Source of the DNA: Desulfurococcales archaeon
GTDB taxonomy: Archaea > Thermoproteota > Thermoprotei_A > Sulfolobales > NBVN01
DNA length: 5,151 nucleotides
NCBI GenBank assembly: GCA_021160415.1
Contig: JAGHCP010000012.1
Coordinates: 1-5,151 of the forward strand
Direction: 5' to 3'
In this document: in pieces, positions 1-5,079 of the stretch
Layout of the letters: each line of letters starts with the position of its first letter
How positions within the stretch are numbered: position 1 is the first letter of the stretch
Notes under the pieces: generated by a model
What the model was told of the DNA's origin: nothing
Seen by the model: only the letters and a program-made list of their open reading frames with translations
The model's database searches: none
Translations under genes and position numbers: made by a program

Positions 1-335
1 AATCGGCGGGGCTCATAGATGATTACGCTGAGGTGATGTCTAAGGTGTACAGGGCGCTGACCCTGCTGAAGGCGCAGGACTCAGCCCCTCAAACCCTTCA
101 CCAAGAGCTGATGGAGTTACTAGATACATTGAAGGTGGGTGGTAAGGTAATGGACTTCCGAGTTAAGGCCACGTCAAAAGCAGTTACTGCAGTAGCTACT
201 GCCGTGTCGGAGCAGGTTGCTGAAGTTATTGAGACCCTGCTCCTGAAGCACTTCGGAGGGAGGGATGATGTTGAGGTCAGCGTTGAGAGAGTTGGTCAGA
301 CGGTAACCCTCCACACCAGAAGGCGGGAGACATGA
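1..335 (+). CDS. C-terminal part of an unrecognised protein (5' end uncertain)
   Basis: I do not recognise this protein. The frame is open from base 3 to the TGA at 333-335, so the gene may begin upstream of the window and only its last ~110 residues are seen. Internal start candidates exist: GTG at 33, ATG at 36 and GTG at 45. The GAGGTG at 30-35 would suit the GTG at 45 as a Shine-Dalgarno motif (9-base gap). Another frame ends with TGA at 20-22, so an upstream gene could also stop there. The visible part is soluble: an N-terminal helical stretch (through LMELLDTLK), a beta strand (KVMDFRVKA), a long Ala/Val-rich amphipathic helix, and a C-terminal strand pair (VEVSVERV, TVTLHTRR). That suggests a small alpha/beta domain. 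Its stop overlaps the start of the next gene (ATGA), so the two are probably cotranscribed and translationally coupled. That it is coding is fairly sure; its function is unknown. Confidence 0.6.
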   Translation, partial: SAGLIDDYAEVMSKVYRALTLLKAQDSAPQTLHQELMELLDTLKVGGKVMDFRVKATSKAVTAVATAVSEQVAEVIETLLLKHFGGRDDVEVSVERVGQTVTLHTRRRET

Positions 336-628
336 TTCAAACTCAATTAGAGCTTCTCCTTAAGTCCATATTCCTCACGTTCTTGGGTATGAAGATAGTT
401 CTTGAGTTCGTAGCGTTTGCGCTGTTCTACCAGTGGCAGGAAGTCACGAATTCGAGGCTGCATAGAGGGGTGGCGATATTCATCGCGTTACTTATCTCTG
501 CAAGCATCATGAAAACCTCAATCGATTCAGGGAGTCACGCACCCATAAGCACGCCCTCACTCATAGTTCAGGCGCTCGAAACCTTGGGGTGGGGTGTTTT
601 CGTCTACGTACTATATAAAGAGGAGTGA
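332..628 (+). CDS. small three-helix membrane protein of unknown function
   Basis: This is a 98-residue hydrophobic protein with no family I recognise. Three membrane segments can be read at about residues 12-35 (FLTFLGMKIVLEFVAFALFY), 46-60 (GVAIFIALLISASIM) and 76-95 (ending GVFVYVLY), with a short charged tail KEE. The loop between the first two carries Arg and His; the loop between the last two is Ser/Pro/Gly-rich and polar. There is no cleavable signal peptide with a clear cleavage site. The ATG at 332 overlaps the previous stop (ATGA), with a weak purine-rich GGGAG just upstream, so translation probably relies on coupling to the preceding gene. The last codons contain TATATAAAG (612-620), which resembles a TATA box and could serve the small ORF downstream. 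Two- or four-helix topologies cannot be excluded. The coupling suggests it works with the upstream soluble protein, perhaps as its membrane partner; this is inference. Confidence 0.6.
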   Translation: MIQTQLELLLKSIFLTFLGMKIVLEFVAFALFYQWQEVTNSRLHRGVAIFIALLISASIMKTSIDSGSHAPISTPSLIVQALETLGWGVFVYVLYKEE

Positions 629-826
629 ATGCGTCACTCGTGGAAATAATCGCTGATTGCAGGTGGGTGCTAAGGTTCTTGGGAAATGATAAGTAGTGCC
701 GAGGCTCGTGTTTCTGCTTTATCCATGCTGTATGAAATGCGGATTAGAGATGTTCTTGTTTCCAATGTATCGAGGTGGATTCCTATTTTATGTGAGTTGC
801 CGCCTGAAAACCGAGATCCGGAATGA
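625..826 (+). pseudogene. possible small gene in two frames (46-codon ORF 686-826 plus upstream stretch 625-696)
   Basis: A 46-codon ORF runs from ATG 686 to TGA 824-826. Its composition is protein-like: MISSAEARVSALSM, then a basic helical stretch YEMRIRDVLVSNVSRW, then an acidic tail PPENRDPE. It has only a weak AAGG (672-675) as ribosome site. Directly upstream, in the frame one base behind, GTG 625 (overlapping the membrane-protein stop as GTGA) opens a stretch ending at TAG 694-696 that reads VNASLVEIIADCRWVLRFLG and then NDK. Removing one base between 671 and 694 would join the two into a single ~67-residue protein, and the GGGAAA run at 681-686 lies there. The options are a frameshifted small gene, a sequencing indel, two overlapping mini-ORFs, or chance. 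A longer overlapping frame (696-932) runs into the antisense of the antiporter and is probably spurious. No family is recognised. Confidence 0.35.
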
Positions 827-850
827 GCGCCCCTTAACAACTGTTTTCCT

Positions 851-2014
851 TCATGTGTGCTTCAGCAGAGCTTTAGCGAGTAGTGGCGTTAGAAGGGAGG
901 ACACGTATATGAGGCTCAGAGCTGAGAGGTAGATTGTCTGATTTATTATTCCTAGGGACAGTCCCACAACAGCTATGACTATGTCCACACCTGCTCTAGG
1001 CATCATCGCTATTCCTATACCTAACGCGTTCCTTGCCTGGATACCTAAGGCCCTAGCCGCTGAGCCGCATCCCAGTACCTTGCCTGCTAGCCCAGCACCT
1101 ATTATCGCAAGTATCAGGGTCATCTCTGCCTCACTGGGTGTCGCTACCCAGGGGTTCAGGAGAATTCCGGCGAGTACGAAGAAGAGGGGAGTTATAACCC
1201 TCTCAAGGACCTCGAAGTCCGTTCTGAGGGCTTCGGGGGAGTGAATCCCGGAGAGAGCGAGCCCCATGAGGAAGGCCCCAGGTATTGGGGTGAGGCCGAA
1301 ATATGCTGAAAGCGTTGCCCCGCCCATGCCAAGCAGTAGGAGGAGTATGAGTGGGGCCTCGCTGATCCTTATGTGGACTATTAACCTCTCTATGTGGTGG
1401 GTGAATCTAGGCATTACCACGACGATGAGGGCTAGGATTGAACCCCCCACTATTAGGGGGCCATAGTTCGAGAGTGTTAAGCCCTCCTCACTTATAAGTG
1501 AGTAGATGATTGTAAGAACTATAACGCCGTAAATATCATCGAATACTGCGGCGCCGAGAATGACGTAACCTGTTTCTTTATGAATTATCCCGAGTTCACT
1601 CAGCGTGCTTACTGTGACGCCTACAGATGTGGGTGTGAGTATAGCGCCTAAGAAAAGGGAGGTGTGTTGGGGGAAACCCCACATTAAGCCGATGAGGTAC
1701 CCCATGCCGAAGCAGGTGATGACCCCTCCGAGCCCTACCAAGGCAGCCTTGGATCCGTATCTCCTGAATTCCTTAATGTCTGCCTCGAAACCCGCCATGA
1801 AGATGAGGATAACTATACCCAACCACGCTATGGGCACGATATTTTCGGATGAGGTTATGAGTCCTAGGACCGTGGGACCTACGATGATCCCTGCTAGAAT
1901 GTCTCCGAGGACGGGGGCCTGCTTCAGGCGGAGCATGGCCTCCTCCATCAGTTTAGCGAAGAAAAGAGCGAGAAGTATATCGAGGAGGACAAAAAACTCC
2001 GTTGTTTGCAACAC
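851..2014 (-). CDS. CPA2-family Na+/H+ (cation/proton) antiporter, NapA/Kef-type transmembrane core
   Basis: This 387-residue polytopic protein should exchange Na+ or K+ for H+ across the cytoplasmic membrane. Hydrophobic segments fill nearly the whole length, consistent with 12-13 helices. Signature regions of the Na_H_Exchanger fold are visible: APVLGDILAGIIVGP (residues 33-47), the unwound-helix motif TPTSVGVTVSTLSELG (127-142), the paired aspartates of the ion site in VFDD (159-160), GKVLG (311-315, whose Lys312 may match the core Lys of NapA), and MMPRAGVDIVIA (337-348). The DD pair is typical of electrogenic CPA2 members, unlike the ND pair of CPA1. The protein ends just after the last helix and has no C-terminal TrkA-N/TrkA-C nucleotide-binding domain. 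The start is GTG, directly abutting the stop of the CBS gene (TGAGTG), with GGTG four bases upstream. It is the distal gene of a two-gene operon. The family call is strong; ion preference cannot be read from sequence. Confidence 0.93.
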   Translation of the reverse strand: MLQTTEFFVLLDILLALFFAKLMEEAMLRLKQAPVLGDILAGIIVGPTVLGLITSSENIVPIAWLGIVILIFMAGFEADIKEFRRYGSKAALVGLGGVITCFGMGYLIGLMWGFPQHTSLFLGAILTPTSVGVTVSTLSELGIIHKETGYVILGAAVFDDIYGVIVLTIIYSLISEEGLTLSNYGPLIVGGSILALIVVVMPRFTHHIERLIVHIRISEAPLILLLLLGMGGATLSAYFGLTPIPGAFLMGLALSGIHSPEALRTDFEVLERVITPLFFVLAGILLNPWVATPSEAEMTLILAIIGAGLAGKVLGCGSAARALGIQARNALGIGIAMMPRAGVDIVIAVVGLSLGIINQTIYLSALSLIYVSSLLTPLLAKALLKHT

Positions 2015-2533
2015 TCAGCACCCTAGGTCAGGGGTGATCGCTTTAAGGGTGTCCAGACCCAGGAGTTCAGCCAGAATGATCTTCTTAGTGATCACTGCCT
2101 TAACGGCGTCCCCTTCAGTGATGACGACGTGGGATATTCTGTACTTAAGCATGAGTTCGAGGACCTTCATAATGGATTCCTCTGAACCTAGTTTCAGCGG
2201 GTTCTTACTCATGATGCTCCTTACAGGTGATTCCCCGCTCTCAACACCTTCCTTAGGCACGCGGAGAAGCAGGGATCTCTTAGGTTCATGCCTGAAAATC
2301 TTGAGAAGATCCATCAACGTAATTATCCCTACTAGTTTCCCCTCAGGATCCTTGACGAGGACGCAGTCACGCCTGTACCTCACCAACGCGTTAATGAGCT
2401 TCTCAATAGTGTCGTCCTCATTAAGGAACACAGGTTCCGGGATGCCGTACTTATTAATGATTTCCCTTATTGAGTTCTGTGATCTCTTAACCGCTTCCTT
2501 CATATCGAAGAGAAGAACCAAGGCCTCATCCAA
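2015..2533 (-). CDS. two-CBS-domain protein, probable regulator of the adjacent antiporter
   Basis: This 172-residue soluble protein is a tandem CBS pair (Bateman module), a fold that usually binds adenine nucleotides or S-adenosylmethionine and regulates a partner. CBS1 spans about residues 23-80, with the typical core CVLVKDPEGKLVGIITLMDLL (residues 57-77). CBS2 spans about 102-160, beginning SPVRSIMSKNPLKL and including MLKYRISHVVITEGDAVKAVI. There is no additional catalytic, DNA-binding or membrane domain, only a short helical N-terminus (1-20) and a C-terminal tail ITPDLGC. The start is a TTG at 2533 with no clear Shine-Dalgarno; an in-frame stop lies at 2566-2564 and no other usual start codon lies between. 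Met11 is an alternative start. The stop is immediately followed by the antiporter start, so the two are almost certainly cotranscribed. Regulation of the antiporter by this protein is inferred from context. Confidence 0.9.
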   Translation of the reverse strand: MDEALVLLFDMKEAVKRSQNSIREIINKYGIPEPVFLNEDDTIEKLINALVRYRRDCVLVKDPEGKLVGIITLMDLLKIFRHEPKRSLLLRVPKEGVESGESPVRSIMSKNPLKLGSEESIMKVLELMLKYRISHVVITEGDAVKAVITKKIILAELLGLDTLKAITPDLGC

Positions 2534-2716
2534 GAAATATATTGATGTGGAGAATAATAATTGCTAGCTGATCCTCAACCCCGCACAGCCACTGCCCTAT
2601 GCAGGTAGGCGGATCTGTTAAACTGCGTGAGTAGCTGAATGGGAAGTTTCGGGGCCTTGTTCTCTACACCAATTAATTATGGCAGGAAGCTGTGGACGGG
2701 ATACGAAATTGGGTTT
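2534..2716. other. gene-free gap with likely promoter of the CBS-antiporter operon
   Basis: No convincing gene is visible here. On the - strand the A/T-rich AATTATTATT (about 2553-2562) lies 20-29 bases ahead of the TTG start of the CBS gene. That is the distance expected of a TATA box for a leaderless or nearly leaderless transcript, though a second A/T patch (2534-2544) makes this ambiguous. The middle (about 2579-2653) is G/C-rich and can fold: CCCCG at 2579-2583 pairs with CGGGG at 2649-2653, and CTGC/GCAG at 2593-2605 forms a small hairpin. A further A/T patch, AATTAATTAT, is at 2671-2680. No T-rich terminator for the tRNA is obvious just downstream of its CCA end. Confidence 0.3.
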
Positions 2717-2793
2717 TGGAGCCGCGGCCGGGATTTGAACCCGGGGCCTCCGCCTTACCAGGGCGGCGCTCCACCAGGCTGAGCTACCGCGGC
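2717..2793 (-). tRNA. tRNA-Thr (anticodon GGT), CCA encoded
   Basis: A complete cloverleaf reads on the - strand. The acceptor stem GCCGCGG (2793-2787) pairs with CCGCGGC (2727-2721). TA precedes the D arm GCTC/GAGC with a GG-containing loop. The anticodon arm is CCGCC/GGCGG with the seven-base loop CTGGTAA, placing GGT at 2759-2757. A five-base variable region follows, then the T arm CCGGG-TTCAAAT-CCCGG. The discriminator is U (2720), as usual in archaeal tRNA-Thr, and the 3' CCA is encoded (2719-2717). No intron is present. GGT decodes ACC and ACU. A37 in the loop is a usual t6A position. All stems pair fully and the identity is secure. Confidence 0.97.
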
Positions 2794-2823
2794 ACCAGGA
2801 CTAATGAAGGTTGTTACCTGGTT

Positions 2824-2836
2824 AATTTAAATTTTA
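2824..2836 (-). promoter_or_regulatory. TATA-like promoter element for tRNA-Thr
   Basis: On the - strand TAAAATTTAAATT lies about 31-43 bases ahead of the mature 5' end of the tRNA, after the stop of the decarboxylase gene. With a start site ~26 bases downstream, the primary transcript would carry a short 5' leader of roughly 8-10 bases for RNase P removal, as is usual in archaea. The run of A/T is distinct from its G/C-rich surroundings. Confidence 0.5.
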
Positions 2837-2845
2837 GTTCCCTAC

Positions 2846-3226
2846 TCAGAGGGAGGTCTGTGACCTGTCTGCGTACCCTACCTTGTACTTCTTGGGCTTG
2901 AGTTCTTGGAGTACGAGGTTGAAGGCGGCCCAAGGGTCTGTGTGGGAGCCGCAAGTGTATATGTCGAGGGTTGCGTATCCGTACTCAATCCATGTGTGTA
3001 GTGCTATATGTGACTCATCGACTAAAGCGATTACGGAAACACCTCCTTTCTGACCGCCGACTTTCCATGACTTTATCTCTATGAGTGTGGAGTGGGCTGC
3101 TTCAACAGCCCTGAGGACTAGATCCCTTAGGAACTCCTCATTATCGAGTATTTTCCTATCTATGTCATACAGGTTAGCGTAGAGGTGCTTGCCCACCACC
3201 ATATCCACGTCTAGTCTCGCTGCCAT
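2846..3226 (-). CDS. speH: S-adenosylmethionine decarboxylase proenzyme (pyruvoyl-dependent, class 1B type)
   Basis: It decarboxylates S-adenosylmethionine to the aminopropyl donor for spermidine and longer polyamines, in the cytoplasm. The 126-residue proenzyme should self-cleave between Glu71 and Ser72 in DESHIALHTW, turning Ser72 into the pyruvoyl group. The supporting residues of the short prokaryotic enzymes keep their spacing from that serine: Ser64 (S-8), His77 (S+5) and Cys92 (S+20) in DIYTCGS, with EYGYATLD between. Length is normal for the family. Start ATG 3226 is preceded by GAGGG (3240-3236) at 9 bases. TTTATAT at 3277-3271 is a good TATA box, placing the start site near 3248. 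It is divergent from the acetyltransferase gene. Crenarchaea also have a close paralogue that acts as arginine decarboxylase; length and motif favour the AdoMet enzyme, but the sequence alone does not exclude the paralogue. Confidence 0.9.
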   Translation of the reverse strand: MAARLDVDMVVGKHLYANLYDIDRKILDNEEFLRDLVLRAVEAAHSTLIEIKSWKVGGQKGGVSVIALVDESHIALHTWIEYGYATLDIYTCGSHTDPWAAFNLVLQELKPKKYKVGYADRSQTSL

Positions 3227-3251
3227 CGTCTTTAACCCTCAGACGTTCATA

Positions 3252-3269
3252 ACTTTGAGGACTTTGAGG
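3252..3269. repeat. perfect tandem repeat of ACTTTGAGG between TATA box and start of the decarboxylase gene
   Basis: Two abutting copies of the 9-mer ACTTTGAGG occupy 3252-3260 and 3261-3269 (CCTCAAAGT on the coding strand of the decarboxylase). They sit directly downstream of the TATA box and would underlie the initiation complex, where archaeal repressors often bind. Operator function is inference. Confidence 0.4.
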
Positions 3270-3270
3270 G

Positions 3271-3277
3271 ATATAAA
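3271..3277 (-). promoter_or_regulatory. TATA box of the AdoMet decarboxylase gene
   Basis: TTTATAT on the - strand is centred 26 bases before base 3248, giving a predicted leader of about 22-25 bases that includes the GAGGG ribosome site. It is followed immediately by a tandem CCTCAAAGT repeat (3269-3252). Confidence 0.55.
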
Positions 3278-3290
3278 GTTGATTGCTTCT

Positions 3291-3336
3291 AAAATTAATT
3301 AAACGATATAATACTGAATTAAAGGTTGCTGGGTGA
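3291..3336 (+). promoter_or_regulatory. A/T-rich promoter and ribosome site of the acetyltransferase gene
   Basis: Two TATA-like stretches are present on the + strand: AAAATTAATTAAA (3291-3303) and GATATAATA (3305-3313). The first would start transcription near 3324 and leave a ~19-base leader; the second would start near 3335. GGGTGA at 3331-3336 is a good Shine-Dalgarno motif seven bases before the TTG start at 3343, which supports that unusual start codon and favours the first TATA element. Confidence 0.45.
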
Positions 3337-3342
3337 ATAGAG

Positions 3343-3702
3343 TTGGGTGAGGAACCCGAAGTAATTAAGAGGGGGATGGTTTACTTCATTAAGTTCCCAG
3401 ATTCCTCTAAGGCTTGGCTGTCATTCAAGGTCGAGGATGGGAAGCTCTACCTCATAGAAACATACACGCCGCCTCAGCACAGAGGTAAGGGGTACGCTAG
3501 GAAGCTCGTTGAGGCGGCAGTGAAGGATGCCAGAAAGGAAGGGCTCAAGATAGTCCCCATATGTAGCTACGCCGTGCATTACTTCATAAAGAATGTAGGT
3601 GACAGGGAAGTGCTGGCGGAGCCTTACGCATCCATGAGCGATGAGGAATTGAGGAAGTACTTCGAGGAGAGGCTTCAGGAGGAAAGATCAAAGCACAGCT
3701 GA
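3343..3702 (+). CDS. small GNAT-fold N-acetyltransferase (Acetyltransf_CG/YjdJ-like)
   Basis: This 119-residue protein resembles the minimal GNAT group that includes bacterial YjdJ and human NATD1. An N-terminal beta region (FIKFPDSSKAWLSFKVEDGK, LYLIETYTPP) leads to the acetyl-CoA pyrophosphate-binding motif Q45-H-R-G-K-G-Y-A52, the following helix ARKLVEAAVKDARKEGLKI, and the strand-helix VPICSYAVHYFIKN (71-84). The conserved Cys74 and Tyr80 are characteristic of this group. A charged helical tail (about 98-119, SDEELRKYFEERLQEE) extends beyond the core. The TTG start at 3343 is the first possible start after an in-frame TGA at 3334-3336 and has GGGTGA at the right distance; Met12 is the next choice. 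The substrate is unknown. Divergence from the AdoMet decarboxylase makes a polyamine substrate conceivable, but nothing in the sequence shows it. It ends 11 bases from the convergent methylthiotransferase gene. Confidence 0.85.
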   Translation: MGEEPEVIKRGMVYFIKFPDSSKAWLSFKVEDGKLYLIETYTPPQHRGKGYARKLVEAAVKDARKEGLKIVPICSYAVHYFIKNVGDREVLAEPYASMSDEELRKYFEERLQEERSKHS

Positions 3703-3713
3703 CGGGCTTTCAC

Positions 3714-3902
3714 TCAGGAAGCCTTAAGGACCTCCCCCCTCAGATCGAAGAACGTCGCACCCCTTACGACGACGTAGACCTCGCTACCCAGCTCAAGCCC
3801 TCCCTCATTCAGCACGATCGGCTTATAATTGAATAGCCTCCCAATAAGGGAACCTCTAAAAGACCTCCTGCTTACCACGGCCCCTGCCCACAGCCCCCAC
3901 AT
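3714..3902 (-). pseudogene. out-of-frame TRAM domain of the tRNA methylthiotransferase
   Basis: The frame ending at TGA 3716-3714 encodes a recognisable C-terminal TRAM domain, from about VVSRRSFRGSLIGRL and NYKPIVLN to ELGSEVYVVVRGATFFDLRG. This RNA-binding OB-like module normally closes MiaB/e-MtaB proteins. It is +1 relative to the main reading frame, which stops at TAG 3858-3856 inside this stretch. An in-frame stop just upstream of 3902 shows it cannot read back into the enzyme. Removing one G from the coding-strand GGGG run (CCCC at 3881-3884 on the + strand) would join YVGAVGR to AVVSRRSFRGSLIGRL and give a protein of about 430 residues, the usual family length. It is therefore a detached part of the neighbouring gene, not a gene of its own. 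Confidence 0.8.
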
Positions 3903-5004
3903 ACGCCTGATTTATTACCGTACCTACCTCCTCAATCACCTCAGTAAGTTCCGAACTTCTCCTCTTCTTAACAGGCTCATGGACTTGAGGCATTGCGGCC
4001 GCTAACGTCCTCGGTCTAACGCTGTACTGCGCTAAATGCACCTTATCAAACATTAATTCCCTGACAGCTTTTTTAGTGAGTTCGAAGTCCTCCTCCCCCT
4101 CCCCAGGGTGACCCACGATGATGTCGGTCGCTATGGAGATTTCAGGAACCTTCCTCCTAAGCTCAATCACAAGAGATTTGAATTCATCGTAGGTGTATTT
4201 CCTCCTCATTATTCTCAACACCTCATCGCTCCCTGACTGAAGCGGGAGGTGAACATATTTGAAAACCCTTGACTCCTTCAGAACATCGATGAATTCATCG
4301 ATGAATCCCTGAAGGCTGTCCGGATTCATCATGCCGACCCGTATGAAGTACCTTCCCGGAACCTCCTCAATTATCTCAGCAATTAAGTCGGGGAGGGAGG
4401 GTTTTCCTCCCAAGTCTATTCCGTAGGCACCGGTGTCCTGCGCTGTTAAGTCGATCTCAACAGCCCCCGCATTCACCGCCTCCTTCACGGCACGAATCAC
4501 CACCTCAGGCGGATACGAACGCAGGTTCCTCCTAGCAACCTTAACGATGCAGAAGGAGCAGTCCCCCAAACACCCCTCAGCCACCGGGATTTCAGCAGAA
4601 GCACCTTCAACGTACGGATGCATTACGTGAGTGGGCCTAACCCCCGAGATGAAGGTGACGGGCTCTGCGGACTCAACGGCTTCACCTATCCTTAAGATGT
4701 TCTGGGGGGATACGAGGGATGCTTCAGGGAAGAACTTCCTTAAAGTATATGGCTGTGCCTTAGCCATACAGCCCGCAATTATTAGCTTTTTCCCGGAACC
4801 TCTGAGGGTTTCCCTCAGCTCCTTCAACCTCTTAATCATTCTTAGCTCGCTGTCTAACCTAACTGTGCAGGTATTCACAACCACCGCATCGGCCTCGCTG
4901 ATGTTGTCAACTATTTCATGCCCTCTACTTATGAGGACGTGCTTCATTATCGACGTATCCGCGCGGTTAAGCGCGCAGCCGTAGGTCTCGAAGTACACCC
5001 TCAT
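3856..5004 (-). CDS. radical-SAM tRNA (t6A37) methylthiotransferase, e-MtaB/CDKAL1-like, frameshifted before TRAM
   Basis: This family adds a methylthio group to C2 of t6A at position 37 of ANN-decoding tRNAs, using two [4Fe-4S] clusters and AdoMet. The 382-residue frame has an N-terminal UPF0004 domain (about 1-110) with cluster ligands Cys10 (ETYGCALNRAD), Cys46 (VNTCTV) and Cys79 (AGCMAKAQP). The radical-SAM domain begins at the CxxxCxxC motif C145-LGD-C149-SF-C152 and includes EIDLTAQDTGAYG, VHLPLQSGSDEVLRIMRRKY and TDIIVGHPGE. The short linker and motifs fit the archaeal/eukaryotic branch better than bacterial MiaB. After INQAYVGAVGR the frame runs into GRGKQEVF and stops; the expected TRAM domain follows in the +1 frame. 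ATG 5004 lacks a clear Shine-Dalgarno, and an A/T element centred near 5038 fits a short-leader transcript. If the frameshift is real, tRNA binding should be impaired. Confidence 0.9.
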   Translation of the reverse strand: MRVYFETYGCALNRADTSIMKHVLISRGHEIVDNISEADAVVVNTCTVRLDSELRMIKRLKELRETLRGSGKKLIIAGCMAKAQPYTLRKFFPEASLVSPQNILRIGEAVESAEPVTFISGVRPTHVMHPYVEGASAEIPVAEGCLGDCSFCIVKVARRNLRSYPPEVVIRAVKEAVNAGAVEIDLTAQDTGAYGIDLGGKPSLPDLIAEIIEEVPGRYFIRVGMMNPDSLQGFIDEFIDVLKESRVFKYVHLPLQSGSDEVLRIMRRKYTYDEFKSLVIELRRKVPEISIATDIIVGHPGEGEEDFELTKKAVRELMFDKVHLAQYSVRPRTLAAAMPQVHEPVKKRRSSELTEVIEEVGTVINQAYVGAVGRGRGKQEVF

Positions 5005-5030
5005 ACTGCAGCCATCTAGGTTGGGGGTTA

Positions 5031-5046
5031 GTTAACTTAAAAGCTT
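5031..5046. promoter_or_regulatory. probable shared TATA element between the methylthiotransferase and aIF2 beta genes
   Basis: The 75-base divergent gap has one strong A/T element, GTTAACTTAAAAGCTT. Read on the - strand it gives CTTTTAAG ~34 bases from the methylthiotransferase ATG (leader ~7 bases). Read on the + strand it gives CTTAAAAG ~42 bases from the aIF2 beta ATG (leader ~16 bases containing GGTG). A second candidate for the + side is GTATAC (5053-5058). Confidence 0.4.
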
Positions 5047-5079
5047 CAGATGGTATACGGTACTCAGGTGTGCGTCTGG

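Noticed and set aside
696..932. 78-codon + strand ORF beginning MPRLVFLLYPCCMKCG
   Set aside because: It lacks a ribosome site, runs into the antisense of the antiporter gene, and overlaps the more protein-like 46-codon frame at 686-826.
1605..2567. 320-codon + strand ORF opposite the CBS and antiporter genes
   Set aside because: Its composition is that of an antisense shadow (rich in Ser, Thr, Met, Pro, Arg), whereas the - strand frames encode clear CBS and antiporter families.
2541..2640. Possible box C/D guide RNA (TTGATGT near 2542, CTGA at 2567 and 2635)
   Set aside because: The C-box match is poor and the boxes lack the expected C-D'-C'-D order and spacing.
2575..2676. 33-codon open stretch on the - strand ending AYLHRAVAVRG
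   Set aside because: It looks protein-like but has no ATG, GTG or TTG at its head after the preceding stop, and an open stretch of this length is common by chance.
2692..2901. 69-codon + strand ORF containing LEPRPGFEPGASALPGRRSTRLSYRG-type sequence (antisense to the tRNA)
   Set aside because: This is the familiar spurious translation of a tRNA gene read on its antisense strand; bases 2717-2793 form a complete tRNA-Thr.
3703..3713. Terminator between the convergent acetyltransferase and methylthiotransferase genes
   Set aside because: The gap is only 11 bases, with no hairpin and just a three-base T run; any termination signal would have to lie inside the genes.
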